Program-made: the position numbers and the translations under genes
Source of the DNA: Avena insularis
Lineage: Eukaryota; Streptophyta; Magnoliopsida; Poales; Poaceae
Direction of reading: 5' to 3'
Length of the DNA: 64,000 nucleotides
Assembly: GCA_023614405.1 (NCBI GenBank)
Contig: CM042688.1
Location: 382,961,331 to 383,025,330 of the forward strand
Notes under the pieces: generated by a model
Told to the model about the DNA's origin: nothing
Databases searched by the model: none
What the model saw: the letters and a program-made list of their open reading frames with translations, nothing else
Part shown: positions 11,651 to 27,166 of the stretch, piece after piece
Layout: each line of letters opens with the position of its first letter
How positions within the stretch are numbered: the stretch's first letter is position 1

Positions 11651-13635
11651 TTCATAAACCGCATGGATCCACTAGAATTCATTGCATGTGTGTTCTTTTC
11701 TTAAACCACATGGATCCACTAGATATCATGGCATGTGTGTTCTTTTCCTAAACCACATGGATCCACCAGAGGTCATTGCATGTGTGTTCTTTTCCTAAAC
11801 CACATGGATCCACTAGAGTCATTTCTTGTGTGTTCTTTTCATAAACCACAAGGATACACTAGAGTCATTGCATGTGTGTTCTTTTCATAAACCACATGGA
11901 TCCACTAGATGTCATTGCATGTGTGTTCTTTTCCTTAACCACATGGATCCACTAGATGTCATTGCATGTGTGTTCTTTTCCTAAACCACATGGATCCACT
12001 AGAGTCATTCCATGTGTGTTCTTTTCATAAACCACATGGATCCACTAGCTTTCATTGCATGTGTGTTCTTTTCACAAACCACATGGGTCAACTAGATTTC
12101 ATTGCATGTATGTTATTTTCCTAAAGCACATGGATCCACTACAGTCATTGCATGTGTGTTCTTTTCATTAACCACATGGATCCAATAGATGGCATTACAC
12201 GCGTGTTCTTTTAATACACCACATGGATCCACTAGATGTCATTGCATGTGTTTTATTTTCATAAACCGCATGGATCCACTAGAATTCATTGCATGCGTGT
12301 TCTTTTCATAAACCACATGGATGCACTAGATGTCATTGCATGGGTGTTCTTTTCCTAAACCACATGGATCCACTAGAGTCATTCTATTTGTGTTGTTTTT
12401 ATAAACCACATGGATCCACTATATGTAATTGCATGTGTGCTCTTTTCATAAACCACATGGATCCACTATATGTCATTGCATGTGTGTTCTTTTCATAAAT
12501 GACATGGGTGCACTAGATGTCATTGCATGTGTGTTGTTTTCCTAAACCACATGGATACACCAGATGTCATAGCATGTGTGTTCTTTTCCTAAACCACATG
12601 GATCCACCAGATGTCATTGCATGTGTGTTCGTTTCCTAAACCACATGGATCCACTATAGTCATTTCTTGTCTGTTCTTTTCATAAACCAAATGGATCCAC
12701 TAGATGTCATTTCATGTGTGTTCTTTTCATAAACCACATGGATCCACTAGATGTCATTGCATGTGTGTTCTTTTCCTAAACCACATGGATCCACTAGATG
12801 TCATTGCATGTGTGTTCTTTTCCTAAACCACATGGATCCACTAGATTCATTCCATGTGTGTTCTTTTCATAAACCACATGGATCCACTAGATGTCATTGC
12901 ATGTGTGTTCTTTTCACAAACCACATGGATCAACTAGATTTCATTGCATATGTGTTATTTTCCTAAACCACATGGATCTACTAGTGTCATTGCATGTGTG
13001 TTATTTTACTAAACCACACGGAGCCACTAGATGTCATTGCATGTGTGTTCTTTTTCTAAACCACATGGATCCACTACAGTCATTGTATGTGTGTTCTTTT
13101 CATAAACCACATGGATCCACTAGATGTCATTGAATGTGTGTTCTTTTCCTAAACCACATGGATCCACTAGAGTCATTCCGTGTGTGTTCTTTTCATTAAC
13201 CACATGGATCGAATAGATGTTATTACACGCATGTTCTTTTAATAAACCACATGGAATCACTAGATGTCATTGCATGTGTGTTATTTTCATAAACCGCATG
13301 GATCCACTAGAATTCATTGCATGTGTGTTCTTTTCATAAACCACAAGGATCCACTAGATGTCCTTGCATGTGTGTTCTTTTCCTAAACCACATGGATCCA
13401 CTAGAGTCATTCTATGTGTCTTGTTTTCATAAACCACATGGATCCAATATATGTCATTGCATGTGTGTTTTCATAAACCACATGGATCCACTAGATGTCA
13501 TCGCATGTGTGTTCTTTTCATAAACCAAATGGATGCACTAGATGTCATTGCATGTGTGTTGTTTTTCCTAAACCACATGGATACACTAGAGTCATTGCAT
13601 ATGTGTTCTTATCCTAAACCACATGGATCCACGAG

Positions 13636-16203
13636 ATGTCATTGTATCTGGGTTCTTTTCCTAAACAACCTGCATCCACCAGGTGTCATTGCATGTGTGT
13701 TCTTTTCCTAAACCACATGGATCCACTAGAGTCATTTCTTGTGTGTTCTTTTCATAAACCACATGGATCCACTAGATGTCATTGTATGTGTGTTCTTTAC
13801 ATAAATTACATGGATACACTAGATGTCATTGCACGTGTGTTCTTTTCCTAAACCACATGGATCCACTAGATGTCATTGCATGTGTGTTCTTTTCCTAAAC
13901 CAAATGTATCCACTAGAGTCATTCCGTGTGTGTTCTTTTCATAAACCACATGGATCCACTAGATGTCATTGCATGTGTGTTCTTTTCATAAACCACATGG
14001 TTCCACTAGATGTCATGCATGTGTGTTCTTTTCCTAAACCACATGGATCCACTAGAGTCATTCCGTGTGTGTTATTTTCATTAACCACATGGATCAACTA
14101 GATGTCATTGCATGTATGTTCTTTTCCTAAACCACATGGATCCACTAGAGTCATTCCGTGTGTGTTATTTTCATTAATCACATGGATCCAATAGATGTCA
14201 TTACACACGTGTTCTTTTAATACACCACATGGATCCACTAGATGTCATTGCATGTGTGTTATTTTCAGAAACCGCATGCATCCACTATAATTAATTGCAT
14301 GTGTGTTCTTTTCATAAACCACATGGATGCACTAGATGTCATTGCATGGGTGTTATTTTCCTAAACTACATGGATCCACTAGAGTCATTCTATTTGTGTT
14401 GTTTTTATAAACCACATGGATCCACTATATGTCATTGCATGTGTGCTCTTTTCATAAACCACATGGATCCACTATATGTCATTGCATGTGTGTTCTTTTC
14501 ATAAATGACATGGGTGCACTAGATGTCATTGCATGTGTGTTGTTTTCCTAAACCACATGGATACACTAGAGTCATTGTATATGTGTTCTTTTCCTAAACC
14601 ACATGGATCCACTAGATGTCATTGCATGTATGTTCTTTTACTAAACCACATGGATCCACCAGATGTCATTGCATGTGTGTTCTTTTTCTAAACCACATGG
14701 ATCCACTATAGTCATTTCTTGTCTGTTCTTTTCAGAAACCACATGGATCCACTAGATGTCATTTCATGTGTGTTCTTTTCATAAACCACATGGATCCACT
14801 AGATGTCATTGCATCTGTGTTCTTTTCCTAAACCACATGGATCCACTAGATGTCATTGCATGTGTGTTCTTTTCCTAAACCACATGGATCCACTAGATTC
14901 ATTCCATGTGTGTTCTTTTCATAAACCACATGGATCCACTAGATGTCATTGCATGTGTGTTCTTTTCATAAATCACATGGATCCACTAGATGTCATTGCA
15001 TGTTTGTTCTTTTCCTAAACGACATGGATCCACTATATGCCATTGCATGTGTGTTCTTTTCCTAAACCACATGGATCCATTAGAGTCATTCCATGTGTGT
15101 TCTTTTCATAAACCACATGGATCCACTAGATGTCATTGCATGTGTGTTCTTTTCATAAACCACATGGTTCCACTAGATGCCATGCATGTGTGTTCTTTTC
15201 CTAAACCACATGGATCCACTAGAGTCATTCCATGTGTGTTCTTTTCATAAACCACATGGATCCACTAGAGTCATTCCTTGTGTGTTCTTTTCATTAACCA
15301 CATGGATCCAATAGATGTCATTACACGCGTGTTCTTTTAATAAACCACATGGATCCACTAGATTTCATTGCATGTGTGTTATTTTCATAAACCGCATGGA
15401 TCCACTAGAATTCATTGCATGTGTGTTCTTTTCTTAAACCACATGGATCCACTAGATATCATGGCATGTGTGTTCTTTTCCTAAACCACATGGATCCACC
15501 AGAGGTCATTGCATGTGTGTTCTTTTCCTAAACCACATGGATCCACTAGAGTCATTTCTTGTGTGTTCTTTTCATAAACCACAAGGATACACTAGAGTCA
15601 TTGCATGTGTGTTCTTTTCATAAACCACATGGATCCACTAGATGTCATTGCATGTGTGTTCTTTTCCTTAACCACATGGATCCACTAGATGTCATTGCAT
15701 GTGTGTTCTTTTCCTAAACCACATGGATCCACTAGAGTCATTCCATGTGTGTTCTTTTCATAAACCACATGGATCCACTAGCTTTCATTGCATGTGTGTT
15801 CTTTTCACAAACCACATGGGTCAACTAGATTTCATTGCATGTATGTTATTTTCCTAAAGCACATGGATCCACTACAGTCATTGCATGTGTGTTCTTTTCA
15901 TTAACCACATGGATCCAATAGATGGCATTACACGCGTGTTCTTTTAATACACCACATGGATCCACTAGATGTCATTGCATGTGTGTTATTTTCATAAACC
16001 GCATGGATCCACTAGAATTCATTGCATGTGTGTTCTTTTCATAAACCACATGGATCCACTAGATGTCATCGCATGTGTGTTCTTTTCATAAACCAAATGG
16101 ATGCACTAGATGTCATTGCATGTGTGTTGTTTTTCCTAAACCACATGGATACACTAGAGTCATTGCATATGTGTTCTTATCCTAAACCACATGGATCCAC
16201 GAG
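13636..16203 (+). repeat. 2.57-kb higher-order repeat, unit 1
   Basis: Opens with the distinctive monomer reading CTAAACAACCTGCATCCACC at about 13660. The same monomer returns 2,568 bp later. Internal markers are a TAATTAATTGCATG monomer near 14288, TATAGTCATTTCTTGTCTG near 14708 and CTAGCTTTCATTGC near 15778. All recur in unit 2 at the same offset. Confidence 0.82.
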
Positions 16204-18724
16204 ATGTCATTGTATGTGGGTTCTTTTCCTAAACAACCTGCATCCACCAGGTGTCATTGCATGTGTGTTCTTTTCCTAAACCACATGGATCCACTAGAGT
16301 CATTTCTTGTGTGTTCTTTTCATAAACCACATGGATCCACTAGATGTCATTGTATGTGTGTTCTTTACATAAATTACATGGATACACTAGATGTCATTGC
16401 ACGTGTGTTCTTTTCCTAAACCACATGGATCCACTAGATGTCATTGCATGTGTGTTCTTTTCCTAAACCAAATGTATCCACTAGAGTCATTCCGTGTGTG
16501 TTCTTTTCATAAACCACATGGATCCACTAGATGTCATTGCATGTGTGTTCTTTTCATAAACCACATGGTTCCACTAGATGTCATGCATGTGTGTTCTTTT
16601 CCTAAACCACATGGATCCACTAGAGTCATTCCGTGTGTGTTATTTTCATTAACCACATGGATCAACTAGATGTCATTGCATGTGTGTTCTTTTCCTAAAC
16701 CACATGGATCCACTAGAGTCATTCCGTGTGTGTTATTTTCATTAACCACATGGATCCAATAGATGTCATTACACACGTGTTCTTTTAATACACCACATGG
16801 ATCCACTAGATGTCATTGCATGTGTGTTATTTTCAGAAACCGCATGCATCCACTATAATTAATTGCATGTGTGTTCTTTTCATAAACCACATGGATGCAC
16901 TAGATGTCATTGCATGGGTGTTATTTTCCTAAACTACATGGATCCACTAGAGTCATTCTATTTGTGTTGTTTTTATAAACCACATGGATCCACTATATGT
17001 CATTGCATGTGTGCTCTTTTCATAAACCACATGGATCCACTATATGTCATTGCATGTGTATTCTTTTCATAAATGACATGGGTGCACTAGATGTCATTGC
17101 ATGTGTGTTGTTTTCCTAAACCACGTGGATACACTAGAGTCATTGTATATGTGTTCTTTTCCTAAACCACATGGATCCACTAGATGTCATTGCATGTATG
17201 TTCTTTTACTAAACCACATGGATCCACCAGATGTCATTGCATGTGTGTTCTTTTTCTAAACCACATGGATCCACTATAGTCATTTCTTGTCTGTTCTTTT
17301 CAGAAACCACATGGATCCACTAGATGTCATTTCATGTGTGTTCTTTTCATAAACCACATGGATCCACTAGATGTCATTGCATCTGTGTTCTTTTCCTAAA
17401 CCACATGGATCCACTAGATGTCATTGCATGTGTGTTCTTTTCCTAAACCACATGGATCCACTAGATTCATTCCATGTGTGTTCTTTTCATAAACCACATG
17501 GATCCACTAGATGTCATTGCATGTGTGTTCTTTTCATAAATCACATGGATCCACTAGATGTCATTGCATGTTTGTTCTTTTCCTAAACGACATGGATCCA
17601 CTATATGCCATTGCATGTGTGTTCTTTTCCTAAACCACATGGATCCATTAGAGTCATTCCATGTGTGTTCTTTTCATAAACCACATGGATCCACTAGATG
17701 TCATTGCATGTGTGTTCTTTTCATAAACCACATGGTTCCACTAGATGCCATGCATGTGTGTTCTTTTCCTAAACCACATGGATCCACTAGAGTCATTCCA
17801 TGTGTGTTCTTTTCATAAACCACATGGATCCACTAGAGTCATTCCTTGTGTGTTATTTTCATTAACCACATGGATCCAATAGATGTCATTACACGCGTGT
17901 TCTTTTAATAAACCACATGGGTCCACTAGATTTCATTGCATGTGTGTTATTTTCATAAACCGCATGGATCCACTAGAATTCATTGCATGTGTGTTCTTTT
18001 CTTAAACCACATGGATCCACTAGATATCATGGCATGTGTGTTCTTTTCCTAAACCACATGGATCCACCAGAGGTCATTGCATGTGTGTTCTTTTCCTAAA
18101 CCACATGGATCCACTAGAGTCATTTCTTGTGTGTTCTTTTCATAAACCACAAGGATACACTAGAGTCATTGCATGTGTGTTCTTTTCATAAACCACATGG
18201 ATCCACTAGATGTCATTGCATGTGTGTTCTTTTCCTTAACCACATGGATCCACTAGATGTCATTGCATGTGTGTTCTTTTCCTAAACCACATGGATCCAC
18301 TAGAGTCATTCCATGTGTGTTCTTTTCATAAACCACATGGATCCACTAGCTTTCATTGCATGTGTGTTCTTTTCACAAACCACATGGGTCAACTAGATTT
18401 CATTGCATGTATGTTATTTTCCTAAAGCACATGGATCCACTACAGTCATTGCATGTGTGTTCTTTTCATTAACCACATGGATCCAATAGATGGCATTACA
18501 CGCGTGTTCTTTTAATACACCACATGGATCCACTAGATGTCATTGCATGTGTGTTCTTTTCATAAACCGCATGGATCCACTAGATGTCATCGCATGTGTG
18601 TTCTTTTCATAAACCAAATGGATGCACTAGATGTCATTGCATGTGTGTTGTTTTTCCTAAACCACATGGATACACTAGAGTCATTGCATATGTGTTCTTA
18701 TCCTAAACCACATGGATCCACGAG
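16204..18724 (+). repeat. 2.57-kb higher-order repeat, unit 2
   Basis: Near-identical to unit 1. It is 2,521 bp long, one 47-bp monomer shorter, with the missing monomer near 18550, where the TTATTTTC/GAATTC monomer of the other units is absent. Private point changes include GTGTATTC near 17056 and CACGTGGATAC near 17123. Confidence 0.8.
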
Positions 18725-21110
18725 ATGTCATTGTATGTGGGTTCTTTTCCTAAACAACCTGCATCCACCAGGTGTCATTGCATGTGTGTTCTTTTCCTAA
18801 ACCACATGGATCCACTAGAGTCATTTCTTGTGTGTTCTTTTCATAAACCACATGGATCCACTAGATGTCATTGTATGTGTGTTCTTTACATAAATTACAT
18901 GGATACACTAGATGTCATTGCACGTGTGTTCTTTTCCTAAACCACATGGATCCACTAGATGTGATTGCATGTGTGTTCTTTTCCTAAACCAAATGTATCC
19001 ACTAGAGTCATTCCGTGTGTGTTCTTTTCATAAACCACATGGATCCTCTAGATGTCATTGCATGTGTGTTCTTTTCATAAACCACATGGTTCCACTAGAT
19101 GTCATGCATGTGTGTTCTTTTCCTAAACCACATGGATCCACTAGAGTCATTCCGTGTGTGTTATTTTCATTAACCACATGGATCAACTAGATGTCATTGC
19201 ATGTGTGTTCTTTTCCTAAACCACATGGATCCACTAGAGTCATTCCATGTGTGTTATTTTCATTAACCACATGGATCCAATAGATGTCATTACACACGTG
19301 TTCTTTTAATACACCACATGGATCCACTAGATGTCATTGCATGTGTGTTATTTTCAGAAACCGCATGCATCCACTATAATTAATTGCATGTGTGTTTTTT
19401 TCATAAACCACATGGATGCACTAGATGTCATTGCATGGGTGTTATTTTCCTAAACTACATGGATCCACTAGAGTCATTCTATTTGTGTTGTTTTTATAAA
19501 CCACATGGATCCACTATATGTCATTGCATGTGTGCTCTTTTCATAAACCACATGGATCCACTATATGTCATTGCATGTGTGTTCTTTTCATAAATGACAT
19601 GGGTGCACTAGATGTCATTGCATGTGTGTTGTTTTCCTAAACCACATGGATACACTAGAGTCATTGTATATGTGTTCTTTTCCTAAACCACATGGATCCA
19701 CTAGATGTCATTGCATGTATGTTCTTTTACTAAACCACATGGATCCACCAGATGTCATTGCATGTGTGTTCTTTTTCTAAACCACATGGATCCACTATAG
19801 TCATTTCTTGTCTGTTCTTTTCAGAAACCACATGGATCCACTAGATGTCATTTCATGTGTGTTCGTTTCATAAACCACATGGATCCACTAGAGGTCATTG
19901 CATCTGTGTTCTTTTCCTAAACCACATGGATCCACTAGATGTCATTGCATGTGTGTTCTTTTCCTAAACCACATGGATCCACTAGATTCATTCCATGTGT
20001 GTTCTTTTCATAAACCACATGGATCCACTAGATGTCATTGCATGTGTGTTCTTTTCATAAATCACATGGATCCACTAGATGTCATTGCATGTTTGTTCTT
20101 TTCCTAAACGACATGGATCCACTATATGCCATTGCATGTGTGTTCTTTTCCTAAACCACATGGATCCATTAGAGTCATTCCATGTGTGTTCTTTTCATAA
20201 ACCACATGGATCCACTTGATGTCATTGCATGTGTGTTCTTTTCATAAACCACATGTTTCCACTAGATGCCATGCATGTGTGTTCTTTTCCTAAACCACAT
20301 GGATCCACTAGAGTCATTCCATGTGTGTTCTTTTCATAAACCACATGGATCCACTAGAGTCATTCCTTGTGTGTTCTTTTCATTAACCACATGGATCCAA
20401 TAGATGTCATTACACGCGTGTTCTTTTAATAAACCACATGGATCCACTAGATTTCATTGCATGTGTGTTATTTTCATAAACCGCATGGATCCACTAGAAT
20501 TCATTGCATGTGTGTTCTTTTCTTAAACCACATGGATCCACTAGATATCATGGCATGTGTGTTCTTTTCCTAAACCACATGGATCCACCAGAGGTCATTG
20601 CATGTGTGTTCTTTTCCTAAACCACATGGATCCACTAGAGTCATTTCTTGTGTGTTCTTTTCATAAACCACAAGGATACACTAGAGTCATTGCATGTGTG
20701 TTCTTTTCATAAACCACATGGATCCACTAGATGTCATTGCATGTGTGTTCTTTTCCTTAACCACATGGATCCACTAGATGTCATTGCATGTGTGTTCTTT
20801 TCCTAAACCACATGGATCCACTAGAGTCATTCCATGTGTGTTCTTTTCATAAACCACATGGATCCACTAGCTTTCATTGCATGTGTGTTCTTTTCACAAA
20901 CCACATGGGTCAACTAGATTTCATTGCATGTATGTTATTTTCCTAAAGCACATGGATCCACTACAGTCATTGCATGTGTGTTCTTTTCATTAACCACATG
21001 GATCCAATAGATGGCATTACACGCGTGTTCTTTTAATACACCACATGGATCCACTAGATGTCATTGCATGTGTGTTATTTTCATAAACCGCATGGATCCA
21101 CTAGAATTCA
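18725..21110 (+). repeat. 2.57-kb higher-order repeat, unit 3 (partial)
   Basis: Follows unit 2 at offset 2,521 bp through about 21110 (markers at 19384, 19898 and 21001). It then diverges into an arrangement matching about 12289-12700 instead. This hybrid order points to exchange between units in different registers. Confidence 0.76.
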
Positions 21111-22130
21111 TTGCATGTGTGTTCTTTTCATAAACCACATGGATGCACTAGATGTCATTGCATGGGTGTTCTTTTCCTAAACCACATGGATCCACTAGAG
21201 TCATTCTATTTGTGTTGTTTTTATAAACCACATGGATCCACTATATGTAATTTCATGTGTGCTCTTTTCATAAACCACATGGATCCACTATATGTCATTG
21301 CATGTGTGTTCTTTTCATAAATGACATGGGTGCACTAGATGTCATTGCATGTGTGTTGTTTTCCTAAACCACATGGATACACCAGATGTCATAGCATGTG
21401 TGTTCTTTTCCTAAACCACATGGATCCACCAGATGTCATTGCATGTGTGTTCGTTTCCTAAACCACATGGATCCACTATAGTCATTTCTTGTCTGTTCTT
21501 TTCATAAACCAAATGGATCCACTAGATGTCATTTCATGTGTGTTCTTTTCATAAACCCCATGGATCCACTAGATGTAATTGCATGTGTGTTCTTTTCCTA
21601 AACCACATGGATCCACTAGATGTCATTGCATGTGTGTTCTTTTACTAAACCACATGGATCCACTAGAGTCATTCCATGTGTGTTCTTTTCATAAACCACA
21701 TGGATCCACTAGTTGTCATTGCATGTGTGTTCTTTTCATAAGCCACATGGTTCCACTAGATGTCATTGCTTGTGTGTTCTTTCATAAACCACATGGATCC
21801 ACTAGAATTCATTGCATGTGTGTTCTTTTCATAAACCACAAGGATCCACTAGATGTTATTGCATGTGTGTTCTTTTCCTAAACCACATGGATCCACAAGA
21901 GTCATTCTATGTGTGTTGTTTTCATAAACCACATGGATCCAATATATGTCATTGCATGTGTGTTTTGATAAACCACATGGATCCACTAGATGTCATCGCA
22001 TGTGTGTTCTTTTCATAAACCAAATGGATGCACTAGATGTCATTGCATGTGTGTTGTTTTTCCTAAACCACATGGATACACTAGAGTCATTGCATATGTG
22101 TTCTTATCCTAAACCACATGGATCCACGAG

Positions 22131-24648
22131 ATGTCATTGTATGTGGGTTCTTTTCCTAAACAACCTGCATCCACCATGTGTCAATGCATGTGTGTTCTTT
22201 TCCTAAACCACATGGATCCACTAGAGTCATTTCTTGTGTGTTCTTTTCATAAACCACATGGATCCACTAGATGTCATTGTATGTGTGTTCTTTACATAAA
22301 TTACATGGATACACTAGATGTCATTGCATGTGTGTTCTTTTCCTAAACCACATGGATCCACTAGATGCCATTGCATGTGTGTTCTTTTCCTAAACCAAAT
22401 GGATCCACTAGAGTCATTCCGTGTGTGTTCTTTTCATAAACCACATGGATCCACTAGATGTCATTGGATGTGTGTTCTTTTCATAAACCACATGGTTCCA
22501 CTAGATGTCATGCATGTGTGTTCTTTTCCTAAACCACATGGATCCACTAGAGTCATTCCATGTGTGTTCTTTTCATAAACCACATGGATCCACTAGAGCC
22601 ATTCCATGTGTGTTCTTTTCATTAACCACATGGATCCAATAGATATCATTACACGCATGTTCTTTTAATAAACCACATGGATCCACTAGATTTCATTGCA
22701 TGTGTGTTATTTTCATGAACCGCATGGATCCACTAGAATTCATTGCATGTGTGTTCTTTTCTTAAACCACATGGATCCACTAGATATCATGGCATGTCTG
22801 TTCTTTTCCTAAACCACATGGATCCACCAGAGGTCATTGCATGTGTGTTCTTTTCCTAAACCACATGGATCCACTAGAGTCATTTCTTGTGTGTTCTTTT
22901 CATAAACCACATGGATACACTAGAGTCATTGCATGTGTGTTCTTTTCATAAACCACATGGATCCACTAGATGTCATTGCATGTGTGTTCTTTTCCTAAAC
23001 CACATGGATCCACTAGAGTCATTCCATGTGTGTTCTATTCATAAACCACATGGATCCACTAGCTTTCATTGCATGTGTGTTCTTTTCACAAACCACATGG
23101 ATCAACTAGATTTCATTGCATGTATGTTATTTTCCTAAACCACATGGATCCACTACAGTCATTGCATGTGTGTTCTTTTCATTAACCACATGGATCCAAT
23201 AGATGTCATTACACGCGTGTTCTTTTAATACACCACATGGATCCACTAGATGTCATTGCATGTGTGTTATTTTCATAAACTGCATGAATCCAGTAGAATT
23301 CATTGCATGTGTGTTCTTTTCATAAACCACATGAATGCACTAGATGTCATTGCATGGGTGTTATTTTCCTAAACCACATGGATCCACTAGAGTCATTCTA
23401 TTTGTGTTGTTTTTATAAACCACATGGATCCACTATATGTCATTGCATGTGTGCTCTTTTCATAAACCACATGGATCCACTATATGTCATTGCATGTGTG
23501 TTCTTTTCATAAATGACATGGGTGCACTAGATGTCATTGCATGTGTGTTGTTTTCCTAAACCACATGGATACACTAGAGTCATTGTATATGTGTTCTTTT
23601 CCTAAACTACATGGATCCACCAGATGTCATTGCATGTGTGTTCGTTTCCTAAACCACATGGATCCACTATAGTCATTTCTTATCTGTTCTTTTCATAAAC
23701 CACATGGATCCACTAGATGTCATTTCATGTGTGTTCTTTTCATAAACCACATGGATCCACTAGATGTCATTGCATGTGTGTTCTTTTCCTAAACCACATG
23801 GATCCACTAGATGTCATTGCATGTGTGTTCTTTTCCTAAACCACATGGATCCACTAGATTCATTCCATGTGTGTTCTTTTCATAAACCACATAGATCCAC
23901 TAGATGTCATTGCATGTGTGTTCTTTTCACAAACCACATGGATCAACTAGATTTCATTGCATGTGTGTTATTTTCCTAAACCACATGGATCCACTAGAGT
24001 CATTGCATGTGTGTTATTTTACTAAACCACACGGAGCCACTAGATGTCATTGCATGTGTGTTCTTTTTCTAAACCACATGGATCCACTACAGTCATTGCA
24101 TGTGTGTTCTTTCCATAAACCACATGGATCCACTAGATGTCATTGAATGTGTGTTCTTTTCCTAAACCACATGGATCCACTAGAGTCATTCCGTGTGTGT
24201 TCTTTTCATTAACCACATCGATCCAATAGATGTTATTACACGCATGTTCTTTTCATAAACCACATGGAATCACTAGATGTCATTGCATGTGTGTTATTTT
24301 CATAAACCGCATGGATCCACTATATTTCATTGCATGTGTGTTCTTTTCAGAAAAAACAAGGATCCACTAGATGTCATTGCATGTGTGTTCTTTTCCTAAA
24401 CCACATGGATCCACTAGAGTCATTCTATGTGTGTTGTTTTCATAAACCACATGGATCCAATATATGTTATTGCATGTGTGTTTTCATAAACCACATGGAT
24501 CCACTAGATGTCATCGCATGTGTGTTCTTTTCATAAACCACATGGATGCACTAGATGTCATTGCATGTGTGTTGTTTTTCCTAAACCACATGGATACACT
24601 AGAGTCATTATATATGTGTTCTTATCCTAAACCAGATGGATCCACGAG
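22131..24648 (+). repeat. 2.52-kb higher-order repeat, unit a
   Basis: Begins with the same GTATGTGGGTTC / AACAACCTGCATCCACC monomer that opens the 13636 unit. It repeats at 24649 and 27167, both at 2,518 bp. Internal order differs from the 13.6-21.1 kb units: it holds the CACACGGAGCCAC monomer near 24028 and a short GTGTGTTTTCATAAACC monomer near 24475. Confidence 0.78.
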
Positions 24649-27166
24649 ATGTCATTGTATGTGGGTTCTTTTCCTAAACAACATGCATCCACCAGGTGTC
24701 ATTGCATGTGTGTTCTTTTCCTAAACCACATGGATCCACTAGAGTCATTTCTTGTGTGTTCTTTTCATAAACCACATGGATCCACTAGATGTCATTATAT
24801 GTGTGTTCTTTACATAAATTACATGGATACACTAGATGTCATTGCACGTGTGTTCTTTTCCTAAACCACATGGATCCACTAGATGTCATTGCATGTGTGT
24901 CCTTTTCCTAAACCAAATGGATCCACTAGAGTCAGTCCGTGTGTGTTCTTTTCATAAACCACATGGATCCACTAGATGTCATTGCATGTGTGTTCTTTTC
25001 ATAAACCACATGGTTCCACTAGATGTCATGCATGCGTGTTATTTTCCTAAACCACATGGATCCACTAGAGTTATTCCATGTGTGTTCTTTTCATAAACCA
25101 CAATGATCCACTAGAGTCATTCCATGTGTGTTCTTTTCATTAACCACATGGATCCAATAGATGTCATTACACGCGTGTTCTTTAAATAAACCACATGGAT
25201 CCACTAGATTTCATTGCATGTGTGTTATTTTCATAAACCGCATGGATCCACTAGAATTCATTTCATGTGTGTTCTTTTCTTAAACCACATGGATCCACTA
25301 GATATCATGGCATGTCTGTTCTTTTCCTAAACCACATGGATCCACCAGAGGTCATTGCATGTGTGTTCTTTTCCTAAACCACATGGATCCACTAGAGTCA
25401 TTTCTTGTGTGTTCTTTTCATAAACCACATGGATACACTAGAGTCATTGCATGTGTGTTCTTTTCATAAACCACATGGATCCACTAGATGTCATTGCATG
25501 TGTGTTCTTTTCCTTAACCACATGGATCCACTAGATGTCATTGCATGTGTGTTCTTTTCCTAAACCACATGGATCCACTAGAGTCATTCCATGTGTGTTC
25601 TATTCATAAACCACATGGATCCACTAGCTTTCATTGCATGTGTGTTCTTTTCACAAACCACATGGATCAACAAGATTTCATTGCATGTATGTTATTTTCC
25701 TAAACCACATGGATCCACTACAGTCATTGCGTGTGTGTTCTTTTCATTAACCACATGGATCCAATAGATGTCATTACATGCGTGTTCTTTTAATACACCA
25801 CATGGATCCACTAGATGTCATTGCATGTGTGTTATTTTCATAAACCGCATGGATCCACTAGAATTCATTGCATGTGTGTTCTTTTCATAAACCACATGGA
25901 TGCACTAGATGTCATTGCATGGGTGTTCTTTTCCTAAACCACATGGATCCACTAGAGTCATTCTATTTGTGTTGTTTTTATAAACCACATGGTTCCACTA
26001 TATGTCATTGCATGTGTGCTCTTTTCATAGACCACATGGATCCACTATATGTCATTGCATGTGTGTTCTTTTCATAAATGACATGGGTGCACTAGATGTC
26101 ATTGCATGTGTGTTGTTTTCCTAAACCACATGGATACACTAGAGTCATTGTATATGTGTTCTTTTCCTAAACCACATGGATCCACCATATGTCATTGCAT
26201 GTGTGTTAGGTTCCTAAACCACATGGATCCACTATAGTCATTTCTTGTATGTTCTTTTCATAAACCACATGGATCCACTAGATGTCATTTCATGTGTGTT
26301 CTTTTCATAAACCACATGGATCCACTAGATGTCATTGCATGTGTGTTCTTTTCCTAAAACACATGGATCCACTAGATTCATTCCATGTTTGTTCGTTTCA
26401 TAAACCACATGGATCCACTAGATGTCATTGCATGTGTGTTCTTTTCACAAACCACATGGATCAACTAGATTTCATTGCATGTGTGTTATTTTCCTAAACC
26501 ACATGGATCCACTAGAGTCATTGCATGTGTGTTATTTCACTAAACCACACGGAGCCACTAGATGTCATTGCATGTGTGTTCTTTTTCTAAACCACATGGA
26601 TCCACTACAGTCATTGCATGTGTGTTCTTTTCATAAACCACATGGATCCACTAGATGTCATTGAATGTGTGTTCTTTTCCTAAACCACATGGATCCACTA
26701 GAGTCATTCCATGTGTGTTCTTTTCATTAACCACATGGATCCAATAGATGTTATTACACGCATGTTCTTTTAATAAACCACATGGAATCACTAGATGTCA
26801 TTGCATGTGTGTTATTTTCATAAACCGCATGGATCCACTAGAATTCATTGCATGTGTGTTCTTTTCATAAACCACAAGGATCCACTAGATGTCATTGCAT
26901 GTGTGTTCTTTTCCTAAACCACATGGATCCACTAGAGTCATTCTATGTGTGTTGTTTTCATAAACCACATGGATCCAATATATGTCATTGCATGTGTGTT
27001 TTCATAAACCACATGGATCCACTAGATGTCATTGCATGTGTGTTCTTTTCATAAACCACATGGATGCACTAGATGTCATTGCATGTGTGTTGTTTTTCCT
27101 AAACCACATGGATACACTAGAGTCATTGCATATGTGTTCTTATCCTAAACCACATGTATCCACGAG
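24649..27166 (+). repeat. 2.52-kb higher-order repeat, unit b
   Basis: Offset 2,518 bp from unit a over its length (23764 pairs with 26282, 23904 with 26422, 24330 with 26848). A private TTAGGTTCC monomer near 26206 marks this copy. Confidence 0.78.
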
